64,000 nt of DNA from Bradyrhizobium sp. LLZ17 (GTDB taxonomy: Bacteria; Pseudomonadota; Alphaproteobacteria; Rhizobiales; Xanthobacteraceae): positions 5,022,001 through 5,086,000 of the forward strand of contig NZ_CP165734.1 in the NCBI RefSeq assembly GCF_041200145.1, read 5' to 3'. Position 1 is the first letter of the stretch, and each line of letters opens with the position of its first letter. The notes beneath the pieces are model-generated. The model ran no database searches, was not told the DNA's origin, and worked only from the letters and a program-made list of their open reading frames with translations. Below are positions 22,405 through 31,610 of this stretch, in pieces. A program made the translations under genes and the position numbers.

Positions 22405-23085
22405 TCAGCCGGTCAGGGCGTCAGCCTCGAGCCGCTGGATCAGCTCAGGCAATTCCCGCATGTCGTCAAAGATCAGGTCGGCGCCGGCCTCGCGGAGCGT
22501 TTCGGCGTAGCCGTCGCGGCAATGACTGCCGCCATGGAAGCCGAACACGATCATGCCGGCCGCTCGGGCACCGGCAATTCCCGCCAGGCTGTCCTCGATC
22601 ACGACACAGCGCTCCGGTGGCACGCCCATTTTTTGGGCCGCGAACAGGAACAAGTCCGGCGCCGGCTTGCCGTTAGATACCTGCACGGCGGAAAAGATAT
22701 TTGGCGCGAACCTGCCGTACAAACCAACGCGATTGAGGCTGGCGCTTATCTTCTCCGGCGGGCCGCTCGAGGCGACGCAGGTGGGCACAGCAATCTGAGC
22801 CAGCGTCTGGCTGACGTGGGGCGTGGCTTGCAGCGAAGCCGCGAATGACCGGAAAATCTCGGCATAGACTTGCGCATGGAAATCATCCGGCAGACTGCGG
22901 CCCAATTCCGCTTCGACTTCGCGGGTCGCCTGGCGCATCGAGCGGCCGAGGAAGCGATCGAACACCTGCTCCGATGTGATCGGATAGCCGTGTTTCGTCA
23001 GCACATCCGCATGCGCGCGACAGGAAATGACCTCGCTGTCCACCAGCACGCCGTCGCAATCGAAGATGATGAGGTCGATGGGCAC
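22405..23085 (-). CDS. HAD-family hydrolase (phosphatase/phosphoglucomutase-like)
   Basis: 226 residues from the GTG at 23085. Motif I is [14 protein letters not shown] (nucleophile and acid Asp), motif II is [11 protein letters not shown], motif III Lys is in [17 protein letters not shown], and motif IV is [20 protein letters not shown] helical cap lies between I and II. It resembles Gph/YieH-type phosphatases; the substrate is unknown. The earlier ATG at 23121 lies inside repeat-like sequence, so the GTG is favoured, with a GAG ribosome site a few bases before it. Confidence 0.88.
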   Translation of the reverse strand: MPIDLIIFDCDGVLVDSEVISCRAHADVLTKHGYPITSEQVFDRFLGRSMRQATREVEAELGRSLPDDFHAQVYAEIFRSFAASLQATPHVSQTLAQIAVPTCVASSGPPEKISASLNRVGLYGRFAPNIFSAVQVSNGKPAPDLFLFAAQKMGVPPERCVVIEDSLAGIAGARAAGMIVFGFHGGSHCRDGYAETLREAGADLIFDDMRELPELIQRLEADALTG

Positions 23086-23106
23086 TTCAGCTCGCGGTCC
23101 GGGTGG

Positions 23107-23136
23107 TGTCACTCTCCCCAACGGGGAGGGGTGAAG
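23107..23136. repeat. short CTCTCCC palindrome fragment
   Basis: CTCCCC/GGGGAG hairpin between the fur-like gene and the HAD gene, resembling one arm of the CTCTCCC repeats. Only a fragment is present. Confidence 0.45.
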
Positions 23137-23160
23137 AGAGCTCGCCGAAGGATCTATCCA

Positions 23161-23616
23161 TCAATTTGAGGGCTTGTCGTCGTCGAGCGGGACGCAATAG
23201 AGCTCGAGCCGGTGATCGACCAGCTTGTAGCCGAGCTTGCGGGCGATCTCCGCCTGGAGCTTCTCGATCTCCTCCGAGGTGAACTCGATCACCTTGCCGT
23301 CGCGCAGATTGATGAGATGGTCGTGATGGCTGTCGCGCATCGTCTCGTAGCGGGCGCGGCCCTCGCGGAAATCGTGGCGCTCGATGATGCCGGCATCCTC
23401 GAACAGTTTTACGGTGCGATAGACGGTCGAGATCGAGATCTTGTCGTCGACGGCGACACAGCGCCGGTACAGCTCCTCGACATCGGGATGGTCGACCGCG
23501 TCCGCGAGCACGCGGGCGATGACGCGGCGCTGCTCGGTCATGCGCATGCCAGTGGCGGCACAGCGCGCCTCGATGCCGGACGCCTTGGATGCGGAGGAAG
23601 GTTTAAGTCCAGTCAT
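23161..23616 (-). CDS. Fur-family metal-responsive repressor (Fur/Mur)
   Basis: 151 residues from the ATG at 23616 (MTGLKPSSASKASG). The winged-helix part contains TEQRRVIARVLADAVDHPDVEELYRRC and STVYRTVKLFEDAGIIERHDF; the metal-binding region has SHHDHLINLRDGKVIEF and a later DHRLELYCVP. The heme-regulatory motif of Irr is absent, so it is the Fur/Mur branch. In Rhizobiales this ortholog responds to manganese (Mur) or to both Mn and Fe in Bradyrhizobium. It follows rimI in the same direction. Confidence 0.92.
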   Translation of the reverse strand: MTGLKPSSASKASGIEARCAATGMRMTEQRRVIARVLADAVDHPDVEELYRRCVAVDDKISISTVYRTVKLFEDAGIIERHDFREGRARYETMRDSHHDHLINLRDGKVIEFTSEEIEKLQAEIARKLGYKLVDHRLELYCVPLDDDKPSN

Positions 23617-23653
23617 GTGGTGTCTGCCTGACGGGCGCTTACTGCCATCAATG

Positions 23654-24136
23654 TTACGACAAGTCACGTCGCATCAGAAGCGCGTTCAATTGTTCCCCGT
23701 TGGCCTGCTTATAGTAGCGTTCGCGGCGTCCGACTACCACGAATCCGGCTCTCTCGTAGAGCCGCCGTGCCGGCTGGTTGTTCTCTTCGACCTCCAGAAA
23801 TATCGTGCGCACACCGCGTCCTGCGAGGTGACCGAGATGGGTCATCAGCAGCGTGCGGGAGAGGCCGCGGCCGCGATGGGCCTGATCGACCGCGACCGAC
23901 AGGATCTCCGCTTCGTCCGCACCGATCCGCGACACCGCAAAGCCGATCGTGTTGCGACCCAGCCGCAAGCGATGCACCAGCGTATTGCGCTCGCTGAGCA
24001 TGGCCTCGAACTCGGCTTCGCCCCAGCCGCGGGCAAACGAGGCGCCGTGAAGCTGCGCCAGGCGCGCCGAATCGCGCACCGAAGCCGGCTCGACGGCCGC
24101 GGTGCCGCCGCGCCACCATTCCGACAACCATCTCAT
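23654..24136 (-). CDS. rimI: GNAT N-acetyltransferase, RimI-like
   Basis: 160 residues from the ATG at 24136 (MRWLSEWWRGG). GNAT motifs: ILSVAVDQAHRGRGLSRTLLMTHL (acetyl-CoA binding, RGRG), FLEVEENNQPARRLYERAGFVVVGRRERYY (motif B). Family role: N-terminal acetylation of ribosomal protein S18 or of Thr-carbamoyl pathway partners. It overlaps the tsaB stop (TGATG), and the tsaB-rimI pairing is common. Confidence 0.9.
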   Translation of the reverse strand: MRWLSEWWRGGTAAVEPASVRDSARLAQLHGASFARGWGEAEFEAMLSERNTLVHRLRLGRNTIGFAVSRIGADEAEILSVAVDQAHRGRGLSRTLLMTHLGHLAGRGVRTIFLEVEENNQPARRLYERAGFVVVGRRERYYKQANGEQLNALLMRRDLS

Positions 24137-24831
24137 CACGAGGTTGCGGCTTGAGCCGCGAGCGGCTTCTGCGCCGCCGGCTTTGCATCGGGTGCGCGCA
24201 GATAGAACGGCCGCGCCGGATTGGTGTCGGGATCGGCCGCTGCGCCCAGCCACGCAACCCAGCCGATATCGGGCGCAGGCTGCGCGTCGACGGCTAGCGG
24301 CTGCGGCCCCTGCTTTGGCCAGCGCTGGGCGAGGATGTTCGCGGCATTGCCGACCAGATGCGGCGCGCCGAATTGCGACGCCGCGATCGCCTCATCGATG
24401 CTGGCGACTTTCGGCCGCACCAGCTGGCTGCCGTCGCCGGCGACGATCTGGAAATAGACGTGATCGTGCCGCGCATCGATCGCCGAGATCACCGGCGCCG
24501 ATTTGCTCTGGCCGACGATGGCGGCGGCATAGGCCGACAATGTCGTCAGCCCGACGGTCGGCCGTTTGGCCGCGAGCGCTAGGCCGCGCGCCGCCGAAAT
24601 GCCCACGCGCAAGCCGGTGAAACTGCCCGGGCCCACGGTGACCGCGACCCGGTCGAGCGCCGTGAAGGCCAGATCCGCCGCCCGCATGACCCGCGCGATC
24701 ATCGGCATCAGCGCCTCGGCATGGCCGCGCTTCATCAGAAGCTGCTCCTGCACAAGGAGCTTGCCGGCCTCGGTGTCGAGAACCGCGGCCGCACACGCTT
24801 CCAGCGCGGTATCGATGGCAAGGATCAGCAT
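24136..24831 (-). CDS. tsaB: tRNA threonylcarbamoyladenosine biosynthesis protein TsaB
   Basis: Scaffold partner of TsaD in t6A37 formation; ASKHA fold without its own catalysis. 231 residues from the ATG at 24831 (MLILAIDTALEACAAAV). The segments LMPMIARVMRAADL, DRVAVTVGPGSFTGLRVGISAARGLALA and PVISAIDARHDHVYFQ are diagnostic. An in-frame Met five codons earlier is possible. Longer readings run into an upstream palindromic repeat and are rejected. rimI follows with overlap. Confidence 0.95.
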   Translation of the reverse strand: MLILAIDTALEACAAAVLDTEAGKLLVQEQLLMKRGHAEALMPMIARVMRAADLAFTALDRVAVTVGPGSFTGLRVGISAARGLALAAKRPTVGLTTLSAYAAAIVGQSKSAPVISAIDARHDHVYFQIVAGDGSQLVRPKVASIDEAIAASQFGAPHLVGNAANILAQRWPKQGPQPLAVDAQPAPDIGWVAWLGAAADPDTNPARPFYLRAPDAKPAAQKPLAAQAATS

Positions 24832-24878
24832 AACGGCAAGCATATCATTGGCGATCGGATGATGCTCAATGTTCTTGC

Positions 24879-24999
24879 CGTCATGGCCGGGCTTGACCCG
24901 GCCATCCACGGCTTTGCCGCCCAAAACGTCGATGCCCGGGCCTTCGCCGCGCCGAAGGGCCTTCGGCCCCCGCAGGCGGGACAAGCCCGGGCATGACGG
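24879..24999. repeat. palindromic repeat, TCATGGCCGGG family (copy 1)
   Basis: Begins CGTCATGGCCGGGCTTGACC and ends GGGACAAGCCCGGGCATGACGG; the two ends are near inverted repeats and the middle has further palindromes. It fills the tsaB-nfu spacer. A second copy is at 55754-55839. Confidence 0.75.
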
Positions 25000-25027
25000 A
25001 GTGAAACCGGTGCGCCGGTCGTGCAAT

Positions 25028-25597
25028 TTACATCGGCCGGACTTCGACCACGTCAGGCACGAAGTGCTTCAACAGGTTCTGGATACCATGCTGGAGCGTC
25101 GCGGTCGACGAGGGGCAGCCGGAGCAGGCGCCCTTCATGTTGAGATAGACGATGCCGTCCTTGAAGCCGCGGAAGGTGATGTCGCCGCCGTCATTGGCGA
25201 CCGCGGGCCGCACGCGCGTCTCGATCAGATCCTTGATCATGTCGACCGTCTCGGCGTCGGCCTCGTCGAAGAATTCGTCCTCCTCGTCGAGATCGGCATC
25301 GCTTTGAGCGGCGCCGTCGGCGAGCAGCGGCGCGCCGGACATGTAGTGCTCCATGATGGCACCGAGGATCGCGGGCTTGAGCTGCTGCCATTCACCTCCC
25401 GCCTTGGTCACGGTGATGAAGTCGGAGCCGTAGAACACGCCGGTGACGCCGGGCACCTCGAACAGCTTTTCGGCGAGCGGCGAGCGCGTGGCGGCTTCGC
25501 GGCTCGAAAACTCCATCGGGCCGCCGTCGACCACGACGCGACCGGGGATGAACTTGAGTGTGGCGGGATTGGGGGTGGCTTCGGTCTGAATGAACAT
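25028..25597 (-). CDS. NifU-family Fe-S cluster scaffold (Nfu type)
   Basis: 189 residues from the ATG at 25597 (MFIQTEATPNPATLKFIPG). The N-terminal Nfu domain (FEVPGVTGVFYGSDFITVTKAGGEW) is joined by an acidic linker (QSDADLDEEDEFFDEAD) to the C-terminal NifU domain with the cluster-binding CxxC (GACSGCPSSTATLQHGIQNLL). Same layout as eukaryotic mitochondrial Nfu1, delivering 4Fe-4S clusters to target enzymes. The acidic linker is a feature of alphaproteobacterial forms. Confidence 0.93.
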   Translation of the reverse strand: MFIQTEATPNPATLKFIPGRVVVDGGPMEFSSREAATRSPLAEKLFEVPGVTGVFYGSDFITVTKAGGEWQQLKPAILGAIMEHYMSGAPLLADGAAQSDADLDEEDEFFDEADAETVDMIKDLIETRVRPAVANDGGDITFRGFKDGIVYLNMKGACSGCPSSTATLQHGIQNLLKHFVPDVVEVRPM

Positions 25598-25809
25598 GGT
25601 TTTCTCCGGACGTCGCCGGTTCAAGGCCGGCGCGTGAGCTACCCCATAGCATGTGGCGCGCGCAAACGCACCGTCAAGAGGGCGCGCGAGATTCGGCTAG
25701 ACTTTCAAGAGGTTGGAGCCTGCTTGCAGCCAGTCCGGTCGCCATCATCGAGGCACCAGCCATCCTGTTCGAAGTCCGGTGCCCTCATTGAGGCCCGCCC
25801 CTCCCCGCA

Positions 25810-26862
25810 CTATCGCCGGCGAATGAAGCCGACGATGTCCTTGGTGAGCTTCAAAGTCTCGTCCGCGATCGCACGCGCCCGGTCGGCGCCGTCGTTCAGA
25901 ATGGCATCGATATGGCCGGGGTCGGCGACGAGGCGCTTCATCTCGCCGGCGATCGGCGAGAGTTTCGTCACGCAAAGCTCCACCAGCGCGTTCTTGAAGC
26001 TGGAGAACTGGCCGCCGCCGAATTCGCGCAGCACGTCGGCCTTGGAGCGGCTGGAGAGCGCGGCAAAAATGCCGACCAGATTGTCGGCCTCCGGACGTGC
26101 TTCCAGGCCCTTCTCTTCCGTCGGCAACGGCTCCGGATCGGTCTTCGCCTTGCGCACCTTCTGCGCGATGGTGTCGGCGTCGTCGGTCAGATTGATGCGC
26201 GAATTGTCCGACGCGTCCGATTTCGACATCTTCTTGGTGCCGTCGCGCAGGGACATCACGCGCGTCGCCGGTCCCGTGATCAAAGGCTCCGGCAGCGGGA
26301 AGAGCAGGCCGTCATTGGCGCCGTGGCTGCGGATCGAATCGCCAAAGTCGTTGTTGAACTTCTGCGCGATGTCGCGCGAGAGCTCGAGGTGCTGCTTCTG
26401 GTCCTCGCCGACCGGCACGTGGGTGGCGCGATAGAGCAGAATGTCGGCGGCCATCAGCACGGGATAGTCATAGAGCCCGACCGAGGCGTTCTCGCGGTCC
26501 TTGCCGGCCTTTTCCTTGAACTGGGTCATGCGGTTCAGCCAGCCCATGCGGGCGACGCAGTTCAAGATCCAGGTGAGCTCGGCATGGCCGGAGACCTGGC
26601 TCTGGTTGAACACGATGTGCTTGTTGGGATCGATGCCGCTCGCGATGAACGCCGCGGTCACTTCGCGGGTGTTGCGCGCGAGCTCGGCCGGTCCGCCCCA
26701 GACATCCAACCCTTGCGTGATCGCGTGCATGTCGACGACACAATAGATGCAATTGTGGGTTTCCTGCATCTTCACGAAGTTGACGATCGCGCCGAGATAA
26801 TTGCCGAGATGCAGATTGCCGGTCGGCTGGACGCCCGAAAAAACCCGTTCAACGAATGGCAT
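25810..26862 (-). CDS. trpS: tryptophanyl-tRNA synthetase
   Basis: Class I synthetase charging tRNA-Trp. 350 residues from the ATG at 26862 ([24 protein letters not shown]). The HIGH-like motif is [11 protein letters not shown]; the KMSKS loop is [11 protein letters not shown]. Also visible are [34 protein letters not shown] and the C-terminal helical anticodon domain. It lies downstream of murJ on the same strand, 81 bases apart. Confidence 0.97.
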   Translation of the reverse strand: MPFVERVFSGVQPTGNLHLGNYLGAIVNFVKMQETHNCIYCVVDMHAITQGLDVWGGPAELARNTREVTAAFIASGIDPNKHIVFNQSQVSGHAELTWILNCVARMGWLNRMTQFKEKAGKDRENASVGLYDYPVLMAADILLYRATHVPVGEDQKQHLELSRDIAQKFNNDFGDSIRSHGANDGLLFPLPEPLITGPATRVMSLRDGTKKMSKSDASDNSRINLTDDADTIAQKVRKAKTDPEPLPTEEKGLEARPEADNLVGIFAALSSRSKADVLREFGGGQFSSFKNALVELCVTKLSPIAGEMKRLVADPGHIDAILNDGADRARAIADETLKLTKDIVGFIRRR

Positions 26863-26943
26863 GGTAAGTGTTCCTGGCAAGCTTTCCCAGAGATAATCGG
26901 CCGTCGTTTCCAACAGCGGCGCTGCCCCGTCAAGGGTAATTCG

Positions 26944-28500
26944 CTAGTCCTGCGCGCCGAGCTCGGGCTCGGCCGGCCGCCTCAGGGCGTCAACCGCCTC
27001 GCGCAAGGAGGTGACCCCGAGGATTTGCAGCAGGCCACTATAGACGGCGATCCCCGCCGCGATCTGCAAACCCAGTGCAATGAACCTGATCAGCCCGTGG
27101 CTGTCGGCAGGTGAAAGGCCCGTACTCAGCCACAGCAGGGCACCCATGACAGCGGCGGCGAGCACGATCCGCGGCAGCCGTTTGCGGGCGGCGGCGTCCA
27201 CCGAGAAGCCGAATTCGCTGTTGCCTTTGCGGAGCAGGGCGAGCGCGCTGCTCCAGGCGCCGGCCGCTATGCTCGCGGCGATGCCGCCCGTGCCGTAGAA
27301 ATGGCCAAGCAGGACGGCAAGCGCGACCGCGACCACAAAGCCTTTGGCCGTTGCGAGCAGCGGCGTCATGGTGTCGCTGCGGGCATAGAAGGCCGGCGAC
27401 AGCGCCTTGATCAGCACATGGGCCGGCAGGCCCAGCGCCAGCCACATCAGCGCATGGGCGGTGGCCGCGCTGTCATCGGCGCCGAAGGCACCGTGCTCGA
27501 ACAACATCCGCACGATCGGCTCCGCCAGCACGATCAGGCCGAGCGTTGCCGGCAGCGCCAGCCCGGCCGCGAGTTCCAGCGCGCGCGATTCCGCATGCGC
27601 CACGGCGTCGCGGTCGCCGCTGGTGACGGCGCGCGTCAGCTCAGGCACCAGGACGGTGCCCATCGCGACGCCGACGATGCCGAGCGGCAATTCGATCAGG
27701 CGGTTTGCGAAATAGAGCCAGGACACGGCCGACGGCGTCGCGGAGGCGATGATCGCGCCGGCCACCATCAGCCATTGCGGGCCCGAGCTTGCGATCATGC
27801 CGGGAACGGCCTTGGCGAAGAAGCCGCGCATCTCCTTGTCGAAACTCACACGCAACGGTGTCGCAAGGCGTCCGCTTCGCCGCGACAGCAGCATCATGAG
27901 TTGCAGCAGGCCGGCGGCACCGACGGTCGCCGCCAGCATCCATGCGGCGAAGGTCGCATCGGCGTGCCAGGCCAGCAGCATCGCGATGACCGCGATCAGC
28001 GCGATGTTGAACAGCAGCGGCGAGAACGCCGTCAGCGCAAATCGCCCTTGCGCGTTGAGCAGCCCCATCAGCACGGTGACGGGACCGGCGAAGGCGAGAT
28101 AGGGCAGCATCAGCCGGGCGTTCTCGATCGCGAGATCGCGCGTGTGGCTACCGAGAAATCCCGGCGCGATGATCGTGACGATCAGCGGCATCAAGACCGC
28201 AACGACGATCGAGATCGCCAACAGCGCCACGCTGACGGTGCCGAGCACACGCCCTGCAAATGCCGAAGCTGCCTGCTCGCCATCGCGGTCACGGACGCGC
28301 AGCCAGGCCGGGATCAGCGCCGCGTTGAGTGCCCCTTCGCTGAGCAGCCGGCGCACCACGTTGACGAGCTGAAACGCTGCCAAGAACGCATCCGCCACGG
28401 CACCGGTGCCGAGCAATGCGGCCATCATCGAATCGCGCGCAAAACCCAGCAGCCGCGAGGTCAGTGTTCCCGTGGAGACGGTCAGGAAGGAGCGGATCAT
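26944..28500 (-). CDS. murJ: lipid II flippase MurJ
   Basis: Moves lipid II across the inner membrane for peptidoglycan synthesis. 518 residues from the ATG at 28500 (MIRSFLTVSTGTLTSRLLGFARDSMMAALLG), about 13-14 hydrophobic helices. The family segments RLLSEGALNAALIPAW, GFLGSHTRDLAIENARLMLPYLAF, SWLYFANRLIELPLGIVGVAMGTVLVPELTR and KALSPAFYARSDTMTPL are present. Longer in-frame starts run into the divergent kinase promoter region and lack hydrophobic logic. Confidence 0.95.
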   Translation of the reverse strand: MIRSFLTVSTGTLTSRLLGFARDSMMAALLGTGAVADAFLAAFQLVNVVRRLLSEGALNAALIPAWLRVRDRDGEQAASAFAGRVLGTVSVALLAISIVVAVLMPLIVTIIAPGFLGSHTRDLAIENARLMLPYLAFAGPVTVLMGLLNAQGRFALTAFSPLLFNIALIAVIAMLLAWHADATFAAWMLAATVGAAGLLQLMMLLSRRSGRLATPLRVSFDKEMRGFFAKAVPGMIASSGPQWLMVAGAIIASATPSAVSWLYFANRLIELPLGIVGVAMGTVLVPELTRAVTSGDRDAVAHAESRALELAAGLALPATLGLIVLAEPIVRMLFEHGAFGADDSAATAHALMWLALGLPAHVLIKALSPAFYARSDTMTPLLATAKGFVVAVALAVLLGHFYGTGGIAASIAAGAWSSALALLRKGNSEFGFSVDAAARKRLPRIVLAAAVMGALLWLSTGLSPADSHGLIRFIALGLQIAAGIAVYSGLLQILGVTSLREAVDALRRPAEPELGAQD

Positions 28501-28624
28501 TGCGCTGACATAATACCCTTGCTTGCCCGTGTAGGGCCGGTCGTGATAGGCCGCGAGCAAGATTTCAGACCGACAGGAAGCGGATTTCTCCGGTAATCGC
28601 AATCCGGCAACAGGATCAAGGTGA

Positions 28625-29626
28625 ATGGCTGACGCGAAATATGACGTCTTGGGTATCGGCAACGCGCTGTTCGACGTGCTGGTCAGGACCGACGAGGCTT
28701 TTCTGGCCAAGCACGGCATGACCAAGGGCAGCATGTCCCTGATCGACGAGGCACGCGCCGCCGCCATCTATGGGGACATGGGCCCGGCGACGGAAGTCTC
28801 GGGTGGCTCGGCTGCCAACACCATCGTCGGCATCGGTAGCCTGGGTGCGCGGGCCGCCTATGTCGGCAAGGTCAAGGACGACCAGATTGGCAAGCTCTAC
28901 CTCCACGACATCCGTGCGGCCGGCGTCGCCTTCAACACGCCCGCCGCCAAAGACGGCCCCGCCACCGGCTGCTCCTACATCCTGGTGACTGATGACGGCG
29001 AGCGGACCATGAACACCTATCTCGGCGCGGCGCAGGATCTCTCGCCGGCCGACATCGATCCGGCGGAGATCGCCGGCGCCGGCATTGTCTATCTCGAGGG
29101 CTATCTCTGGGATCCCAAGAACGCCAAGGACGCCTTCCTCAAGGCCGCCAAGATCGCCCATGACGCCAAACGCAAGGTGGCGCTGACATTGTCGGATTCG
29201 TTCTGCGTCGATCGCTACCGCGACGAGTTTCTCGCGCTGATGCGCAACGGCACCGTCGACATCGTGTTCGCCAACGAATCCGAGCTGCATTCGCTCTACA
29301 TGACCTCGGATTTCGACACCGCGCTGAAGCAGCTGCGCAACGACGTCAATCTTGGTGTGGTCACCCGCAGCGAAAAGGGCTGCATGGTGGTGTCGGCCGA
29401 AGACACCGTTGCCGCGCCGGCATTCCCGATTGCCCAGCTGGTCGACACCACAGGCGCCGGCGACCTCTTCGCCGCCGGCTTCCTGTTCGGGCTGGCGCGT
29501 GAGTTGCCGTACAAGCAGTGCGGTCAGCTCGGTGCGCTGGCAGCGGCCGAAGTGATCCAGCACATCGGCGCAAGGCCGCAGGTGTCGCTGAAGGAGTTGG
29601 CGCAGCAACGCGGGCTGACGGGATAG
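28625..29626 (+). CDS. PfkB-family sugar kinase (adenosine kinase-like)
   Basis: 333 residues, MADAKYDVLGIGNALFDVLVRTDEAFL. Ribokinase-fold signatures: GGSAANTIVGIGSLGARAAYVGKVKDDQIG near the N-terminus, and DTTGAGDLFAAGFLFGLA with the catalytic Asp near residue 280. This Rhizobiales type is usually annotated adenosine kinase; in rhizobia these kinases phosphorylate adenosine or related nucleosides. It is divergent from murJ with a 124-base spacer that would hold both promoters. Confidence 0.9.
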   Translation: MADAKYDVLGIGNALFDVLVRTDEAFLAKHGMTKGSMSLIDEARAAAIYGDMGPATEVSGGSAANTIVGIGSLGARAAYVGKVKDDQIGKLYLHDIRAAGVAFNTPAAKDGPATGCSYILVTDDGERTMNTYLGAAQDLSPADIDPAEIAGAGIVYLEGYLWDPKNAKDAFLKAAKIAHDAKRKVALTLSDSFCVDRYRDEFLALMRNGTVDIVFANESELHSLYMTSDFDTALKQLRNDVNLGVVTRSEKGCMVVSAEDTVAAPAFPIAQLVDTTGAGDLFAAGFLFGLARELPYKQCGQLGALAAAEVIQHIGARPQVSLKELAQQRGLTG

Positions 29627-29665
29627 GGCGGAGTTTTCACCCGGTCATGCGCGCGGCACTCTCCG

Positions 29666-29770
29666 CTGTCGTCGCCCGGCTCGACCGGGCGAGCCAGTAT
29701 TCCAGAGCCGTTAGCGGGATACGGAGAAGCCGCGGCCTACTGGATTCCCCGCCTTCGCGGGGAATGACAG
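29666..29770. repeat. palindromic repeat, GTCGCCCGG..GAATGACA family (copy 1)
   Basis: Hairpin GTCGCCCGGCTCGACCGGGCGA, then CCAGTATTCCAG and, at the far end, CTGGATTCCCCGCCTTCGCG and GGGAATGACA. It lies between the kinase and the convergent acyl-CoA synthetase. A related copy is at 39631-39731. Confidence 0.7.
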
Positions 29771-29777
29771 ATGCGGC

Positions 29778-31481
29778 TCACGCCGTCTTCGCCGCCTTCA
29801 ACCCCAGCCGCTGCTCCACAGCCTCGCGCATCACGAATTTCTGAATCTTTCCGGTCACGGTCATCGGGAATTCGTCGACGAACTCCACATAACGCGGAAT
29901 CTTGTTGTGGGCGATCTGGCCCTCGCAGAAGGCGCGCACCTCCTCGGCCTGCAGCGTCTCGCCCGGCCTGACACGGATCCAGGCGCAAAGCTCCTCGCCG
30001 TAGCGGTTGTCGGCCACGCCAAAAATCTGCACGTCCTGGATCTTGGGGTGACGATACAAGAATTCCTCGATTTCGCGCGGATAGAGATTTTCACCGCCGC
30101 GGATCACCAGATCCTTGATGCGGCCGACGATGTTGCAATAGCCCTCGTCGTCGATGGTGGCGAGATCGCCGGTGTGCATCCAGCCGTTGGCATCGAGCAC
30201 ATCCGCGGTCTTTTCCTTCTCCTCCCAATAGCCCAGCATGACGCTGTAGCCGCGGGTGCAGAGCTCGCCGCGTTCGCCGCGCTTGACGATCCGCCCCTCG
30301 AGATCGACGACCTTCACCTCGACATGCGGATGAATCCGCCCGACGGTGGAGACGCGCCGTTCGAGCGGGTCGTCAGTCGCGCTCTGGAAGCTGACCGGGC
30401 TGGTCTCGGTCATGCCATAGGCGATGGTGACCTCGCGCATGTTCATCTCGGTGTTGACGCGCTTCATCACCTCGATCGGGCAGGGCGCGCCCGCCATGAT
30501 GCCGGTGCGCAGCGATTTCAGGTTGAACGTCGCGAATTCGGGATGATCGAGCTCGGCGATGAACATGGTCGGCACGCCGTATAGCGCGGTGCATTTCTCC
30601 TGCTCGACCGCGCGCAGTGTCGCGAGCGGATCAAAGCCCTCGCCGGGATAGACCATGGTCGTGCCGAGCGTGACGGAGGCGAGGTTGCCCATCACCATGC
30701 CGAAACAATGGTAGAGCGGCACGGGAATGCAGATGCGGTCCTGCTCGGTCAGGCGCATCGCACGGCCGGTGAAATAGCCGTTGTTGAGGATATTGTGGTG
30801 GGTCAGCGTCACGCCCTTCGGTGATCCCGTGGTGCCGCTGGTGAACTGGATGTTGACGGGATCGTCGAACTGAAGCGCGGCACCGAGTGCGACGAGTCGC
30901 TCCCGATCTTCGGGTCGGGCCATGCCCGCGACCTCCTCGAAGGGGATCGTGCCAGGCGCTGACGGGCCGCCGATCTGGATCACGGTCCGCAATGCCGGCA
31001 GCCGCGCCGCTTGGAGCTGGCCGGGCCTGGCGCTGGCGAGCTCCGGCAGCAGCGTGTTGAGCATCTCCATGTAGTGGCTGGTCTTGAATGAAGTCGCCGT
31101 CACGATCGCCGCGCAGCCGACCTTTTTCAGCGCGAACTCAAGCTCGCTGAGCCGATAGGCGGGATTGATCGTCACCAGGATCAGGCCGGCCTTGGCGGCG
31201 GCGAACTGGGTCAGCGTCCATTCCGGCCGGTTCAGCGACCAGATGCCGATCCGCTGCCCTCGCTCCAGGCCGAGCGCGAGGAAGCCTGCGGCGAGCGCGT
31301 CGACCCGCTCTGCGAACTCCGTCCAGGTCCATCGCACGCCGTGGCTCGGCGAGACCAGCGCCTCGCGTTGGCCCCAGCGCCGCACCGCATGGTCGAGGCT
31401 GCGGCCGATCGTGTCGCCGAGCAGCGGCGTGTCCGAGATGCCGCAAACGTAGCTGTCGGCTTTGCCTGCGAGAGCGTCCAC
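29778..31481 (-). CDS. acyl-CoA synthetase (AMP-binding, FadD-like)
   Basis: Activates fatty or other carboxylic acids to CoA thioesters through an acyl-adenylate. 567 residues from the GTG at 31481; a TTG one codon earlier is equally placed behind the GAGGAG ribosome site. The phosphate loop [67 protein letters not shown] and the catalytic Lys in [16 protein letters not shown] are visible. Length and motifs match medium/long-chain fatty-acyl-CoA synthetases; chain length cannot be told. Confidence 0.92.
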   Translation of the reverse strand: MDALAGKADSYVCGISDTPLLGDTIGRSLDHAVRRWGQREALVSPSHGVRWTWTEFAERVDALAAGFLALGLERGQRIGIWSLNRPEWTLTQFAAAKAGLILVTINPAYRLSELEFALKKVGCAAIVTATSFKTSHYMEMLNTLLPELASARPGQLQAARLPALRTVIQIGGPSAPGTIPFEEVAGMARPEDRERLVALGAALQFDDPVNIQFTSGTTGSPKGVTLTHHNILNNGYFTGRAMRLTEQDRICIPVPLYHCFGMVMGNLASVTLGTTMVYPGEGFDPLATLRAVEQEKCTALYGVPTMFIAELDHPEFATFNLKSLRTGIMAGAPCPIEVMKRVNTEMNMREVTIAYGMTETSPVSFQSATDDPLERRVSTVGRIHPHVEVKVVDLEGRIVKRGERGELCTRGYSVMLGYWEEKEKTADVLDANGWMHTGDLATIDDEGYCNIVGRIKDLVIRGGENLYPREIEEFLYRHPKIQDVQIFGVADNRYGEELCAWIRVRPGETLQAEEVRAFCEGQIAHNKIPRYVEFVDEFPMTVTGKIQKFVMREAVEQRLGLKAAKTA

Positions 31482-31506
31482 CAAGTTCGTCTCCTCGAAT
31501 GTGTTG

Positions 31507-31597
31507 CCTCGTGCCTGAAGCCGACGGCCTGCCTGAAGTCGATGGCTTTCGGGCACGAGGTTATCCGTTGCCCCGAAGGCGCGCGACACCGCGCGCC
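31507..31597. other. two inverted repeats between acyl-CoA synthetase and serine hydrolase
   Basis: An imperfect 16/17-base inverted repeat begins CCTCGTGCC at 31507 and ends GGCACGAGG at 31560. A perfect 8-bp GC hairpin GGCGCGCG/CGCGCGCC with an ACAC loop lies at 31578-31597, 14 bases past the serine hydrolase stop. Neither has a U-tract; they may end or punctuate the transcript. Confidence 0.5.
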
Positions 31598-31610
31598 TCA
31601 TACTAAGGGG